In this document: positions 31,017 to 44,700 of the stretch, one piece after another
How the letters are laid out: each line of letters starts with the position of its first letter
How positions within the stretch are numbered: the first letter of the stretch is position 1
Assembly (NCBI GenBank): GCA_025267735.1
Contig: CM046303.1
Span: forward strand, 34,448,380 to 34,512,379
From: Mactra quadrangularis
Taxonomy: Eukaryota > Mollusca > Bivalvia > Venerida > Mactridae
Direction: 5' to 3'
DNA length: 64,000 nt
Notes under the pieces: generated by a model
Databases searched by the model: none
Told to the model about the DNA's origin: nothing
Seen by the model: only the letters and a program-made list of their open reading frames with translations
Made by a program: the position numbers and the translations under genes

Positions 31017-32330
31017 GTACTTCTTTCGTACAGTTTTAACCAAATGTTTCTGTTACATTGTACGTAAGATGTATTGGCTTTTCTTATTTATAAGATTTAC
31101 ATTTGTAATGTTTACATTAATTTATTTTTAAAAAGTATTCTTGTATTCTGACAATTAGTTGTAGATTAAAAACTTTATTTTTAAAGCCACTATATGAAGA
31201 TATATTCTCAAACAGTAGACTTTAAAACTGTTTTACAACCATGAATTTATCAGAATATAATATGCATTAAAGACACAATTACCAGTTCAGACCATTCTGC
31301 TTTCTAAATTTGAGTTTGAAAAAGTGTCCAATCTTAAAAAAGTGGGGTACTTTTATAAGAGCACACTATATTCATTTATACGCTTATGTTTAATATACCT
31401 GATCCTAAATAGTTTAAAAGCTTAGTTAAGTAATTGGGAGTAAGTTTTTTTCTAATAAGACTTCATGTTTAACATACTGTGATCAAAACTATTGTTTCAA
31501 GTATTGACAACCGAATTCTACTTTCGGTTTCGATCTACTTTCACTTTGAAAAGCAATAAATACCATGAACATATCTAAGCAAAATTTGCATTTATTTAAA
31601 AACTCTTGTTCATTAGAGGTGTTTGAAATAGATAAATGTCTATTTTCCTTGCAGTCAAAAAACAATGTTACTTTTGATATAGGGGCTTTAAATCAAAAAT
31701 TACATTTTTTATATTGAATGTGAGATAATATCTCACCCTAAGTAGAAGTTTGTATCAGGTAAATTTGCAGAAGTTAGCTTTTTATTGGATATTATCGGGG
31801 AAATGTTATACATGTATATTATGACACTGCAGTGGAATGAATAAGTATTGCCCGAAGTGCGTGCTACTCATAAAGATATTAAAATAGCTCTGATAGTTGA
31901 GTTTCTAAAAATGTGATAGCAAAATATTATTTTAAGACAAATCTTTTCATGAAAAATAATAACAATTCGTTTTTAAGCTTAGTTTTTGGCTAGTAATTAG
32001 CTAACATAGCTCAATATAGAGAGTATTCTCAACACTGCCTCTTGTTTACTTAATGCCTTAAGTGTAAGACTTAAGCATTGACCGATTTATTTGGATAATT
32101 GTAGTTATCAAATATAAACTTACACATGAACTTTAGAGTGGCTTAGGAAACACCTTCATGTATGGGCGTACAATATTAACTAAGTTGCGACTCTGAGCCT
32201 GCCATCCAACAACTTTTGTATGTCATATCAATCGCCCTATAGTCACCATATTCTGTCACATACTACAATTATGAATTGTCGCTTTTTAGAACTTTTGTGT
32301 TTGTCTATCATACATAACGATATCTAGATC
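31017..32330. other. Gene-free AT-rich stretch
   Basis: No coding exon, SINE head or clear inverted repeat recognised. Confidence 0.4.
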
Positions 32331-32334
32331 TGTA

Positions 32335-32920
32335 GCCCCGTTGTTATCGCGCTGGGGTTAAATCTAGAATCCCGACCGGGCGGTTATACCCTTCCATGGA
32401 AATTTGATAATACATGTAATCATTCGGAACGACCTCGGCGATCATCTACGAAGATGCACCTCGGATATCAAACGTAGTAGGAATACAACCAAGTTATGAG
32501 GTCAGGCGATTAACCTCATAGGTTAAGTAGTGCCGATGTAAACAAGCAACATGGCAGATCATTTTGCAGAAAGTATCGAGTACACAAAATAGTTTAAGGG
32601 TCAACTTTGATTTAAGTGAATATCAGTTACAGGCATTGAAGAGCTTTAACTGCCCATAATCGTCCGTCATTTTTGGTGTGTGCCAGCGTTCTACTGAGTA
32701 AACGTCGGGAACGAGGCTAATTTTCTATGTAGGAACTACTTTCGCTCCTCTTGATATCCGAGGTGTACTTGCGTGGAAAATCGCCGAGGTAGTTCCGAAT
32801 GGCATGTAATGTCAATTTTCCTTCATTGATAATTTGGAGAAGTTGCTGATCTTGTTATTTTAGGTTCGCTGTCTGCCATGAAGTAACCTTAATTATGTTG
32901 ACATGACGTTAAAATCCAAT
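32335..32920 (+). mobile_element. SINE (type A) interrupted by a MITE
   Basis: A decayed head (TAGCCCCGTTGTTATCGCGC, AATCCCGACCGGGCGG) and the start of the body (ACCCTTCCATGGAAATTTGA) lie before 32420. The rest of the body (GTCAATTTTCCTTCATTGAT, TTGGAGAAGTT) and the 3' end (ATGTTGACATGACGTTAAAA) lie after 32811. Removing the MITE and one copy of CATGTAAT restores the usual body order seen at 18190-18240. Confidence 0.68.
32421..32802. mobile_element. CATTCGG-family MITE inside a SINE, perfect 8-bp target duplication
   Basis: CATGTAAT at 32413-32420 is repeated at 32803-32810. The ends are CATTCGGAACGACCTCGGCG and CGCCGAGGTAGTTCCGAATG, with a second inverted pair inside (CACCTCGGATATCAA and TTGATATCCGAGGTG). 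It is 382 bp with no open frame of note. The 8-bp duplication suits the hAT group, though the CATTCGG ends are not a textbook hAT end. Confidence 0.85.
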
Positions 32921-33716
32921 ATATATATATTTTTAGAGCCTACTCAAATTTCTTTGACAAATAAAACAATAAACAAAAAAATGATCATTCATACCACAGT
33001 TAATTAAGAATAAGTCCAGCTTATCCATGTGACATAATTTGAATTATACGTTTATTACATTTAATATTACTGCTAATTTTAGTCTTTGCTCAGATGACTC
33101 TTTGTTTTTGTAAGCAAGATTGTAGGCCTACAAGTAAATTATTCGTTTGTCTCGAATCTTATAGTAAACTACGTTTCTTTCCCCAGCAATTCAATACTAA
33201 TAAAAAAGATTTTTCTCAATATTGCAAGAAGTAGTTGACTCCTTGTGGATCAGTTTTCAGTCTGTTGAAAAATAATCAAATAACCAAAAAATTGGTATTA
33301 TTTACCATTTACAGATATGATTTATGTTTGTAAATTCTAAAGAATCATTACTGAGGGCTCAATTGTACTCCTACAATACAACTAAAGCATTGTAAACATG
33401 TAGCATATTTCATGTAATTTACCTAGAGTCAAATTTCTGTAAAGCAGTGCTTTATTTTAAAGTCATTATCATATGTGTGCATTAAATCACATAGACGTAT
33501 CATTGACCAATGTTTATGAACTAACATAGAATATAAAACACATATATTTCGCAACATTTGAATATTTAAATGAGATAATCTGAAAGATATAGTTTTTACA
33601 CTTTTTTAACAATTATGTCTTTCAATAAGCCAACAGTTACATATGTTTCTAAACAGTCTCTCATAAATTTATTTTTATAATTTTTGCAATTGATAAATTT
33701 AATAAGCGTATATATT

Positions 33717-36520
33717 TTCCTAAGCTCATGCAAATTTCTGTCCTTCATATTTCAGACACACAATAAGACATGCCGTTTGTTCCGTATCTCATGTACGTTT
33801 CTGTCTTTTAATAAAATACCAAACACACACTATAGCATGCTGTTTATTCCTTATCTCATGTACGCTGCTTCTGTCCTTTAATACCATGACAGACACACAA
33901 TATGACATGCCTTTGTTCCTTACTTCGTGTACGTTTCTGTCTGTAAGTCAGATAACAGACACGCAATAAGACATGCCGTTTGTTTCTTATCTCGTTTACG
34001 TTTCTCGCCTTCAAAACGATAACACAATATGACATGCTGTTTTTTCATAAATCAATTACGTTTATGTCCTTCAATTAGATAACAAACACACAATAAGACA
34101 TCCTGTTTTTTCTATAAATCATATACGTTAATGTCTTTGAATAAGATAACAATCACACAATAAGACATCCTGTTTTTCTATAAATCATATACGTTAATGT
34201 CTTTGAATAAGATAACAAACACACAATAAGACATCCTGTTGTTTCTAAGCTCATGTTAGTTTATGTCCTTCAATACGATAACAGACACACAATAAGACTT
34301 GATGTTGTTCCTAAGCTCATGTAAGTTTATGTCCTTCAATAAAATAACAAACACACAATCAGACATCCTTTTTTTCTATAAATCATATACGTTAATGTCT
34401 TTGAATAAGACAACAGACACACAATAATACTTGATGTTGTTCCTAAGCTCATGTTAGTTTATGTCCTTCACTAAGATAACAGACACACAATAAGACATAC
34501 TGTTGTTCCTAAGCTCATGTTAGTTTATGTCCTTCAATAAGATAACAGACACACAATAAGACATACTGTTGTTCCTAAGCTCATGTTAGTTTATGTCCTT
34601 CAATAAGATAACAGACACACAATAAGACATACTGTTGTTCCTAAGCTCATGTTAGTTTATGTCCTTCAATAAGATAACAGACACACAATAAGACATACTG
34701 TTGTTCCTAAGCTCATGTAAGTTTATGTCCTTCAATAAGAAAACAAACACACAATAAGACATCCTTTTTTCTATAAATCATATACGTTAATGTCTTTGAA
34801 TAAGATAACAGACACACAATAAGACTTGATGTTGTTCCTAAGCTCATATTAGTTTATGTCCTTCAATAAGATAACAAACACACAATAAGACATACTGTTG
34901 TTCCTAAGCTCATGTTAGTTGATGTCCTTCAATAAGATAACAGACACACAATAAGTCTTGATGTTGTTCCTTAGCTCATGTTAGTTTATGTCCTTCAATA
35001 AGATAACAGACACACAATAAGTCTTGATGTTGTTCCTTAGCTCATGTTAGTTTATGTCCTTCAATAAGATAACAGGCACACAATAAGACATACTGTTGTT
35101 CCTAAGCTCATGTAAGTTTATGTCCTCCAATTAGATAACAGACACACAATAAGACATTCTGTTTTTTTCTACAAATCATTTACGTTTATGTCTTTTAATT
35201 AGATAACAAACCCACAATTAGAAATACAGTTTTTTTATAAATCATATACGTTTCTGTCAATTGAAACGATAACAGACACACAATAAGACTTACTGTTTTT
35301 TATGACTCATGTATGTTTATGTCCTTAATTAGATAACATACACATAATATGTCACTTCTTTTTTATAAATCATGAACGTTTCTGTCCTTGAATTAGAAAA
35401 CAAACACAGAAAAGACATGACGGTGTTTCTTACTTTTATGTACGTTTCTGACCTTGAAAACGATAACAGACACACAATAAGCATGCCGTTTTTTTCCATT
35501 CAAGAAAAACGTTTCTGACCTTTAAAAAGATAACATACACAAAAAAGCATGCCGTTTTTTCCATTCATTATGTTGTTTCTGACCTTAAAAACGAAAACAG
35601 ACACACAATAAGCATTCCGTTTTTTCCATTCATTATAAACGTTTCTGACCTTCAAAGTGATTACAGACTCACAATAAGCATGCCGTTTTTCCATTCATGA
35701 TGTTGTTTATGACCTTGAAAACGATAACAGACACACAATTAGCATTCCGTTTTTTCCATTCATTAAGTTGTTTCTGACCTTCAAAACGATAACAGACAAA
35801 CAATTTGCATTCCGTTTTTCCATTCATTATGTTGTTTCTGACTTTCAAAACGATAACAGACACACAATAAGCATGTCGTTTTCCCATTCATCATAAACGT
35901 TTCTGACCTTGAAAACGATAACAGACACACATAAGCATTCCGTTTTTCCAATTCATTGTGTTGTTTCTGTCCTTCAAAACGATAACAGACACACAATAAG
36001 CATGCCGTGTTTTCCATTCATTATGTTGTTTCTGTCCTTCAATACAATAACAGACACACACTATGTCATGCCGCATGTTCCTAATCTCTTGTACGATTAT
36101 GTCCTTTAATTAGATAGCAGACACTCGATATGACATGCCATTCGACCTACTTTTTCATGTAGGTTGTATCTGTCTTAAAAAAGAACACATATATGCATGA
36201 TTGACATCTATTGTCTGTATTTTCATGTAGGTTTCTCTCTTTGAATTGTGAAACTTAAATACACTTTCAATCTGTCCTTATTCTCAGGTAGGCATTTGAC
36301 ATATAAGGTCCATTCGCATGTAGATATCTTTGAAAAAAGATAACTTAAATTCACTTATATTTTGTTCTTTTTCTCATGAAGTTATCTGTCCTAAAAAAGA
36401 AAACATACTTACACTTTGCCATATTCGGTCCTTATTTTCATTTAGGTTTCTATCGTACGATAAAATTACATTGATACTAAATAAAAAATCAGCATTTATT
36501 CTTATTTGCTCATAAGTTTC
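33717..36520. repeat. Satellite array 1, 66-bp unit
   Basis: Tandem units of 66 bp, for example from CCTAAGCTCATGTTAGTTTA through TGTCCTTCAATAAGATAACA and GACACACAATAAGACATACT to GTTGTT; unit starts at 34508 and 34574 are exactly 66 apart. Units are most alike at 34400-35100 and more varied towards both ends. From about 36100 they change into units like those of array 2 (TTTTCATGTAGGTTTCTCTC, TCTCAGGTAGGCATTTG). Because 66 is divisible by three, long open frames (22 residues per unit) run on the minus strand; they lack any sign of being genes. Confidence 0.9.
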
Positions 36521-38770
36521 TCTAGAATGTAGGTTGAAAATTACCAACTATCTTTTGTGGGTTTGATTCTCAAAAAGTATATGATGCTACAAGTCTAATG
36601 TAATTGTTAAACTTTTCTTATTACTGAACTTCTGTCTTAAAAGATATGCTATTCTATTATAAATGATTAAATATAAAACAAGATAAAACAGGACAAAAAT
36701 GTTTTTTTAATTTCATTTTGTATATAAATTAAATCCGTATGTCAATAAACTTTGAAAACTAAAATATAGCAGTATGATTCCATTTGCATAGCAGTAATAT
36801 CAGTTTTGAATCTGAGAAGATTTCATACATAAATTTAATACAAACGCAGGTAATTTTAAGTGACTTCAAGACTCCAGAAATGCAACAGTGCATACTCATT
36901 AAGATTCGTCTAAAATAGTTATCATTTTTCATTTAAAAAGTTATTAATATTGTTATTATCAACTGCTTTGGGTGCGATATAACCTTTTTTGTTGATGCTA
37001 TGTAAAATCCTAACAAACCACATTTAAAAATTGTCTGAGTTATCAAGACAAAATTCCACCATGTGGTTAAAACTAATGATTTTACTTCAAATTTCCTCTC
37101 GAGTTATCACATTCACAGTTTTTAATTCAGATAGAATGTCCAACAGCAAAGAGAAATTTACCATATCACGATTACCATTATCAATCTCAAAGCAGCTTTG
37201 TCCAAATCTAGCCTGTAAATCAACACAGACTTTTGTTTCTTGCGTTGTTGAAAGTTACCCACTTCAAATTGTGCAATAGATGCAGCATGATTTCTCTCCT
37301 CTAACTTTAAGAACTTAGTACGTTTCCATACATGAGGATGAGGATAGCCTACTGGGAGTGTAAATCTATTTTTTCAGCCTTCACATTTGTTGTTATTTCT
37401 TTGTCCATTGTGTATGGTGGCTTCATAAACATCTCATTCATGTGGTTGAAATGTAGTTGGATTTCGAATCATGATATTTCCATATTAGATAAGGTTCCTA
37501 TAAAGTACACAAACATAAGTTACGTTAAAAAGTAATCAGTAAGTTTTTCAATGTTGGGTGTTTCCAATTTTATTTGAAACATCGTCCACAGGAATAAATG
37601 CTAAAGCATCAAGCATCCCACAAAGTTTTTAACGTCATTATTTTATTTATAAGTAACATCAGTTCCAATTCCTTATTTTTACGCCAGGTGGCTTGTGATA
37701 AAACGTAAAAACATCATTGTATATGAGAATTGTTTCCAAACACTGCAGATAAAGCCTGTCTTAAACCTAGTTTAAAGTTTACCATCACAGAGGGCCAGTC
37801 TGATATCCTATGTGCGTACATGCTTTAGGCATAATTAGAAATATAGTTTCATAAGTTGTATGACGTATATTTTGCAAAATTTCAAATACATGTTGTACAG
37901 TGAAATCACCTAGAGAAACATGCATAGCAAATATATAACTAACTTGGGAAAGAGCCGTAGCAAGATTACCGTCCATGAACCTCCAGTTTGGCTGTCCCAG
38001 TAATTTTAATTGTTGATTTGTTCCAAAAACTAACACACTTGATTCACTATCCACATCACTGTCATCAAACACAAATGGTTCACCATTTAAGTTGTTGACC
38101 CATTTTCCTTCTGCAGTAAGAAGTCTTAGATTCTCAGGTACTTTCTGGAAATTCTGGAGTTCTTTTTTCCTTATGGTTCTCTTACACGTACTAGCTGATG
38201 GTAGTAAACCTATTGCAGCATTGTCAGCTTTAATGATGCTGGTAGAATACACAGTGACTGAGTTTTCATTAGTTTTCCTAACTCGTTTCATCATTAAAAC
38301 ATGACATTTTTTAACTTTCCTTTGGCGTGTCTCTTTATGTTCTCCAATGCTGGAAGACGGACACTAGCTCACTCTTACTTTCATAAGTTTGAGACTTGCA
38401 TTTATGAAACTCAGGTAAAGTCACTGTCTGTTATCTATTAGTTGATTGCATTTGTTCCTTACTCTTTTTGTCCCAGGTATTTTAGTTTTCAACTCATTTG
38501 GTCTGTGATTATGGTCTATACCCACTTTGATTCTGTTGTTACATCATGATAAGTGCGAACACTACCACAGAAGCCTATAGAACTATCAGTACAATTACAA
38601 AAATATTGGTGACTTAAATGCTGATATCTTAGTAAACATATAATCCTTATAACATATTTTAAGTTCACATCTATTTCTCCGAATTATCACAAATCCTGTT
38701 AATGAAGTAAAGTTTAGCATCATTTCTCATATATGCAAAAATGCAGTTTTACCTTCATTCTTTGTAACAG
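36521..38770. other. 2.2 kb non-satellite segment splitting two related arrays
   Basis: Non-repetitive DNA between arrays 1 and 2, both of whose inner edges have the same diverged unit (TCTCAGGTAGGCATTTG at about 36281 and 38787). It contains the MULE-type relic at 37130-38360. This suggests one ancestral array opened by an insertion, though I could not find target duplications at the borders. Confidence 0.5.
37130..38360 (-). pseudogene. MULE-type transposase relic
   Basis: The best frame (38294-37785) contains ASTCKRTIRKKE, then NGEPFVFDDSD, SVLVFGTNQQLKLLGQPNWR and FMDGNLATALSQVSYIFAMH. This is the order seen in MULE transposase-domain proteins (LPxxxTxKRxIxR, LVFxTxxxLxxLxxSxxWxxDGTFxxxPxxFxQLYxIH). 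Further down the minus strand, broken frames give VTYK, FIPVDD-like pieces and LPVGYPHPHVWK with KFLKLEE, typical of the C-terminal end. The tryptophan of the usual NxxEGW motif is replaced by TGA (37374-37376). Frameshifts and stops show it is dead. The catalytic residues cannot all be located. Confidence 0.65.
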
Positions 38771-41700
38771 GTCATTTTGTCCTTATTCTCAGGTAGGCAT
38801 TTGTCTTAAATGCAAACATACATAAGGAAAACCCACCTATAAATTGATCCTTGCTGTCTAAATACTCATGTAGGTTTCTATCTTATATTAAGACAATATG
38901 TAATTTACCCTATTCTCAGGTAGGTATGTGTCTTAAAAAGAAAACATGCATACATATTGACATTGTCTGTCCAAATGTTCACGTAGGTTTCTCTCTTACA
39001 ATAAGATCACCTTAATATTCAAAACACATAATTATGTCCTTCGCAGGTGGGTTTCTGTGTTAAAAAGATCTTATATATGCACTAATAACACCTTTTGTCC
39101 TTATTTTCATGTAAGTTTCTATTTCTGAAAGAAAAAAACTGTCATACAAGACAGCTTAGCATTTTGCCATTAATCTTGGTTAGGTATTTGGCTTCATACA
39201 AATTGACGTCCTCTGTCAAAATAATAATGTTGGGTTCTTCCTTTGATAAGATGATTTTAATAACTAAACCCTGTCATTCTGTCCTTATTCTCTGGTAAGT
39301 ATATGTCTAAAAAAGAAATCAGATATACAAATTGACATCTTTAGATCTTATTTTCATGCAGGTTTCTATCTTTGAATAAAAAAATCTTTAATACACTACA
39401 ATAAGTCGTTCTGTCCTTGTCTTCTGGTAAGCATCTGACTTAGAAATGATCACATGTATACACCATGTGACATTCTCTGTCCAAATGTTCATGTAGGTTT
39501 CTATCTCTTTGAATAAAGCAACAAAGATTCACTAAAACATGACATTATGTCCTTATAATCAGGTAAGTATCTGTCTCAAAAAAGAAAACATACATACAGT
39601 ATGTTATCTTCTGTCCAAATGTTCCTGTAGGTTTCTATCTTTGAATAAAAAATCTTTAATACACTACAGTAAGTCGTGTTGTCCTTGTCTTCTGGTAAGC
39701 ATCTGTCTTAGAAAGGAACACATGTATACACCATGTGATATCTCTGTCCAAATGTTCATGTAGGTTTCTATCTCTTTGAATAAAGCAACAAAGATTCACT
39801 AAAACATGACATTCTGTCCTTATAATCAGGTAAGTATCCGTCTCAAAAAAGAAACCATACATACAGTATGTTATCTTCTGTCCAAATGTTCCTGTAGGTT
39901 TCTATCTTTGAATAAAAAAATCTTTAATACACTACAATAAGTCGTTCTGTCCTTGTCTTCTGGTAAGCATCTGTCTTAGAAAGGATCACATGTATACACT
40001 ATGTGACATTCTCTGTCCAAATGTTCATGTAGGTTTCTATCTTTTTGAATAAAGCAACAAAGATTCACTAAATCATGACATTCTGTCCTTATAATCAGGT
40101 AAGTATCTGTCTCAAAAAGAAAACATACATACAGTATGTTATCTTCTGTCCAAATGTTCCTGTAGGTTTCTATCTTTTAATATAAAAATCTTTAATACAC
40201 TACAATAAGTCGTTCTGTCCTTGTCTTCTGGTAATCATCTGTCTTAGAAAGGAACACATGTATACACCATGTGACATTCTCTGTCCAAATGTTCATGTAG
40301 GTTTCTATCTCTTTGAATAAAGCAACTTAGATTCACTAAAACATGACATTCTGTCCTTATAATCAGGTAAGTATCTGTCTAAAAAATGAAACCATACATA
40401 CAGTATGTTATCTTCTGTCCAAATGTTCCTGTAGGTTTCTATCTTTGAATAAAAAAATCTTTAATACACTACAATAAGTCGTTCTGTCCTTGTCTTCTGG
40501 TAAGCATCTGTCTTAGAAAGGAACACATGTATACACCATGTGACATTCTCTGTCCAAATGTTCATGTAGGTTTCTCTCTCTTTGAATAAAGGAACTTAGA
40601 CTCACTAAAACATGACATTCTGTCCTTATAATCGGCTTGGTATCTGTCTCAAAAAAGAAAACATACATCTTCTGTCCAAATGTTCCTGTAGGTTTCTATC
40701 TTTTTAAATAAAACAACTTTGATTCTCTAAAACATTCTGTCTTTATTATCAGGTAAGTAACTTTTAAAAAAAAGAAACAATACAAACAGTATGTTATCTT
40801 CTGTCCAAATGTTCCTGTAGGTTTCTATCTTTTTAAATAAAAGAACTTTGATTCTCTAAAGCATTCTGTCCTTATTATCAGGTAAGTATCTGTCTCAAAA
40901 AAGAAGCAATACATACAGTATGTTATCTTCTGTCCAAATGTTCCTGTAGGTTTCTATCTTTGAATAAAAAAATCTTTAATACACTACAATAAGTCGTCCT
41001 GTCCTTGTCTTCTGGTAAGCATCTGTCTTAGAAAGGAACACATGTATACACCATGTGACATTCTCTGTCCAAATGTTCATGTAGGTTTCTATCTCTTTGA
41101 ATAAAGCAACTTAGATTTACTAAAACATGACATTCTGTCCTTATAATCAGGTAAGTATCTGTCTCAAGAAAGAAAACATACATACAGTATGTTATCTTCT
41201 GTCCAAATGTTCCTGTAGGTTTCTATCTTTGAATATAAAAATCTTTAATACACTACAATAAGTCGTTCTGTCCTTGTCTTTTGGTAAGCATCTGTCTTAG
41301 AAAGGAACATATGTATACACCATGTGACATTCTCTGTCCAAATGTTCATGTAGGTTTCTATCTCTTTGAATAAAGCAACAAAGATTCACTAAAACATGAC
41401 ATTCTGTCCTTATAATCAGGTAAGTATCCGTCTCAAAAAAGAAACCATACATACAGTATGTTATCTTCTCCAAATGTTCCTGTAGGTTTCTATCTTTGAA
41501 TATAAAAATCTTTAATACACTACAATAAGTCGTTCTGTCATTGTCTTCTGGTAAGCATCTGTCTTAGAAAGGAACACATGTATGCACCATGTGTCATTCT
41601 CTGTCCAAATGTTCATGTAGGTTTCTATCTCTTTGAATAAAGCAACTTAGATTCACTAAAACATGACATTCTTTCTTATAATCGGCTTGGTATCTGTCTC

Positions 41701-44700
41701 AAAAAAGAAAACATACATCTTCTGTCCAAATGTTCCTGTAGGTTTCTATCTTTTTAAATAAAACAACTTTGATTCTCTAAACCATTCTGTCCTTATTATC
41801 AGGTAAGTATCTGTCTCAAAAAAGAAACCATACATACAGTATGTTATCTTCTGTCCAAATGTTCCTGTAGGTTTCTATCTTTGAATAAAAAAATCTTTAA
41901 TACACTACAATAAGTCGTTCTGTCCTTGTCTTCTGGTAAGCATCTGTCTTAGAAAGGAACACATGTATACACCATGTGACATTCTCTGTCCAAATGTTCA
42001 TGTAGTTTTCTATCACTTTGAATAAAGGAACTTAGACTCACTAAAACATGACATTCTGTCCTTATAATCGGCTTGGTATCTGTCTCAAAAAAGAAAACAT
42101 ACATCTTCTGTCCAAATGTTCCTGTAGGTTTCTATCTTTTTAAATAAAACAACTTTGATTCTCTAAAACATTCTGTCTTTATTATCAGGTAAGTATCTTT
42201 TAAAAAAAGAAACAATACAAACAGAATGTTATCTTCTGTCCAAATGTTCCTGTAGGTTTCTATCTTTTTAAATAAAACAACTTTGATTCTCTAAAGCATT
42301 CTGTCCTTATTATCAGGTAAGTATCTGTCTCAAAAAAGAAGCAATACATACAGTATGTTATTTTCTGTCCAAATGTTCCTGTAGGTTTCTATCTTTGAAT
42401 AAAAAAATCTTTAATACACTACAATAAATCGTTCTCTCATTGTCTTCTGGTAAGCATCTGTCTTAGAAAGGATCACATGTATACACCATGTGACATTCTC
42501 TGTCCAAATGTTCATGTAGGTTTCTATCTCTTTGAAAAAAGCAACTTAGATTCACTAAAACATGACATTCTGTCCTTATAATCGGCTTGGTATCTGTCTC
42601 AAAAAAGAAACCATACATACAGTATGTTATTTTCTGTCCAAATGTTCCTGTAGGTTTCTATCTTTGAATACAAAAATCTTTAATACACTACAATAAGTCG
42701 TTCTCTCATTGTCTTCTGGTAAGCATCTGTCTTAGAAAGGATCACATGTATACACCATGTGACATTCTCTGTCCAAATGTTCATGTAGGTTTCTATCTCT
42801 TTGAATAAAGCAACTTAGATTCACTAAAACATGACATTCTGTCCTTATAATCAGGTAAGTATCTGTCTCAAAAAAGAAACCATACATACAGTATGTTATC
42901 TTCTGTCCAAATGTTCCTGTAGGTTTCTATCCTTGAATATAAAAATCTTTAACACACTACAATAAGTCGTTCTGTCCTTGTCTTCTGGTAAGCATCTGTC
43001 TTAGAAAGGAACACATGTATACACCATGTGACATTCTCTGTCCAAATGTTCATGTAGGTTTCAATCTCTTTGAATAAAGGAACTTAGATTCACTTAAACA
43101 TGACATTCTGTCCTTATAATCAGGTAAGTATCTGTCTCAAAAAAGAAACCATACATACAGTATGTTATCTTCTGTCCAAATGTTCCTGTAGGTTTCTATC
43201 TTTGAATATAAAAATCTTTAATACACTACAATAAGTCGTTCTGTCCTTGTCTTCTGGTAAGCATCTGTCTTAGAAAGGATCACATGTATACACCATGTGA
43301 CATTCTCTGTCCAAATGTTCATGTAGGTTTCTATCTCTTTGAATAAAGCAACAAAGATTCACTAAATCATGACATTCTGTCCTTATAATCAGGTAAGTAT
43401 CTGTCTCAAAAAAGAAAACATACATACAGTATGTTATCTTCTGTCCAAATGTTCCTGTAGGTTTCTATCTTTTAATATAAAAATCTTTAATACACTACAA
43501 TAAGTCGTTCTGTCCTTGTCTTCTGGTAATCATCTGTCTTAGAAAGGAACACATGTATACACCATGTGACATTCTCTGTCCAAATGTTCATGTAGGTTTC
43601 TATCTCTTTGAATAAAGCAACTTAGATTCACTAAAACATGACATTCTGTCCTTATAATCAGGTAAGTATCTGTCTAAAAAATGAAACCATACATACAGTA
43701 TGTTATCTTCTCCAAATGTTCCTGTAGGTTTCTATCTTTGAATAAAAAAATCTTTAATACACTACAATAAGTCGTTCTGTCCTTGTCTTCTGGTAAGCAT
43801 CTGTCTTAGAAAGGAACACATGTATACACCATGTGACATTCTCTGTCCAAATGTTCATGTAGGTTTCTCTCTCTTTGAATAAAGGAACTTAGACTCACTA
43901 AAACATGACATTCTGTCCTTATAATCGGCTTGGTATCTGTCTCAAAAAAGAAAACATACATCTTCTGTCCAAATGTTCCTGTAGGTTTCTATCTTTTTAA
44001 ATAAAACAACTTTGATTCTCTAAAGCATTCTGTCTTTATTATCAGGTAAGTATCTTTTAAAAAAAAGAAACAATACAAACAGTATGTTATCTTCTGTCCA
44101 AATGTTCCTGTAGGTTTCTATCTTTTTAAATAAAACAACTTTGATTCTCTAAAGCATTCTGTCCTTATTATCAGGTAAGTATCTGTCTAAAAAAGAAGCA
44201 ATACATACAGTATGTTATCTTCTGTCCAAATGTTCCTGTAGGTTTCTATCTTTGAATATAAAAATCTTTAATACACTACAATAAGTCGTTCTGTCCTTGT
44301 CTTCTGGTAAGCATCTGTCTTAGAAAGGAACACATGTATACACCATGTGACATTCTCTGTCCAAATGTTCATGTAGGTTTCTATCTCTTTGAATAAAGCA
44401 ACTTAGATTTACTAAAACATGACATTCTGTCCTTATAATCAGGTAAGTATCTGTCTCAAGAAAGAAAACATACATACAGTATGTTATCTTCTGTCCAAAT
44501 GTTCCTGTAGGTTTCTATCTTTGAATATAAAAATCTTTAATACACTACAATAAGTCGTTCTGTCCTTGTCTTCTGGTAAGCATCTGTCTTAGAAAGGAAC
44601 ATATGTATACACCATGTGACATTCTCTGTCCAAATGTTCATGTAGGTTTCTATCTCTTTGAATAAAGCAACAAAGATTCACTAATACATGACATTCTGTC

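Noticed and set aside
35500..36076. Minus-strand frames of 60-78 residues in array 1
   Set aside because: By-product of a 66-bp unit (22 codons). Frames overlap one another in several phases and simply follow the repeat.
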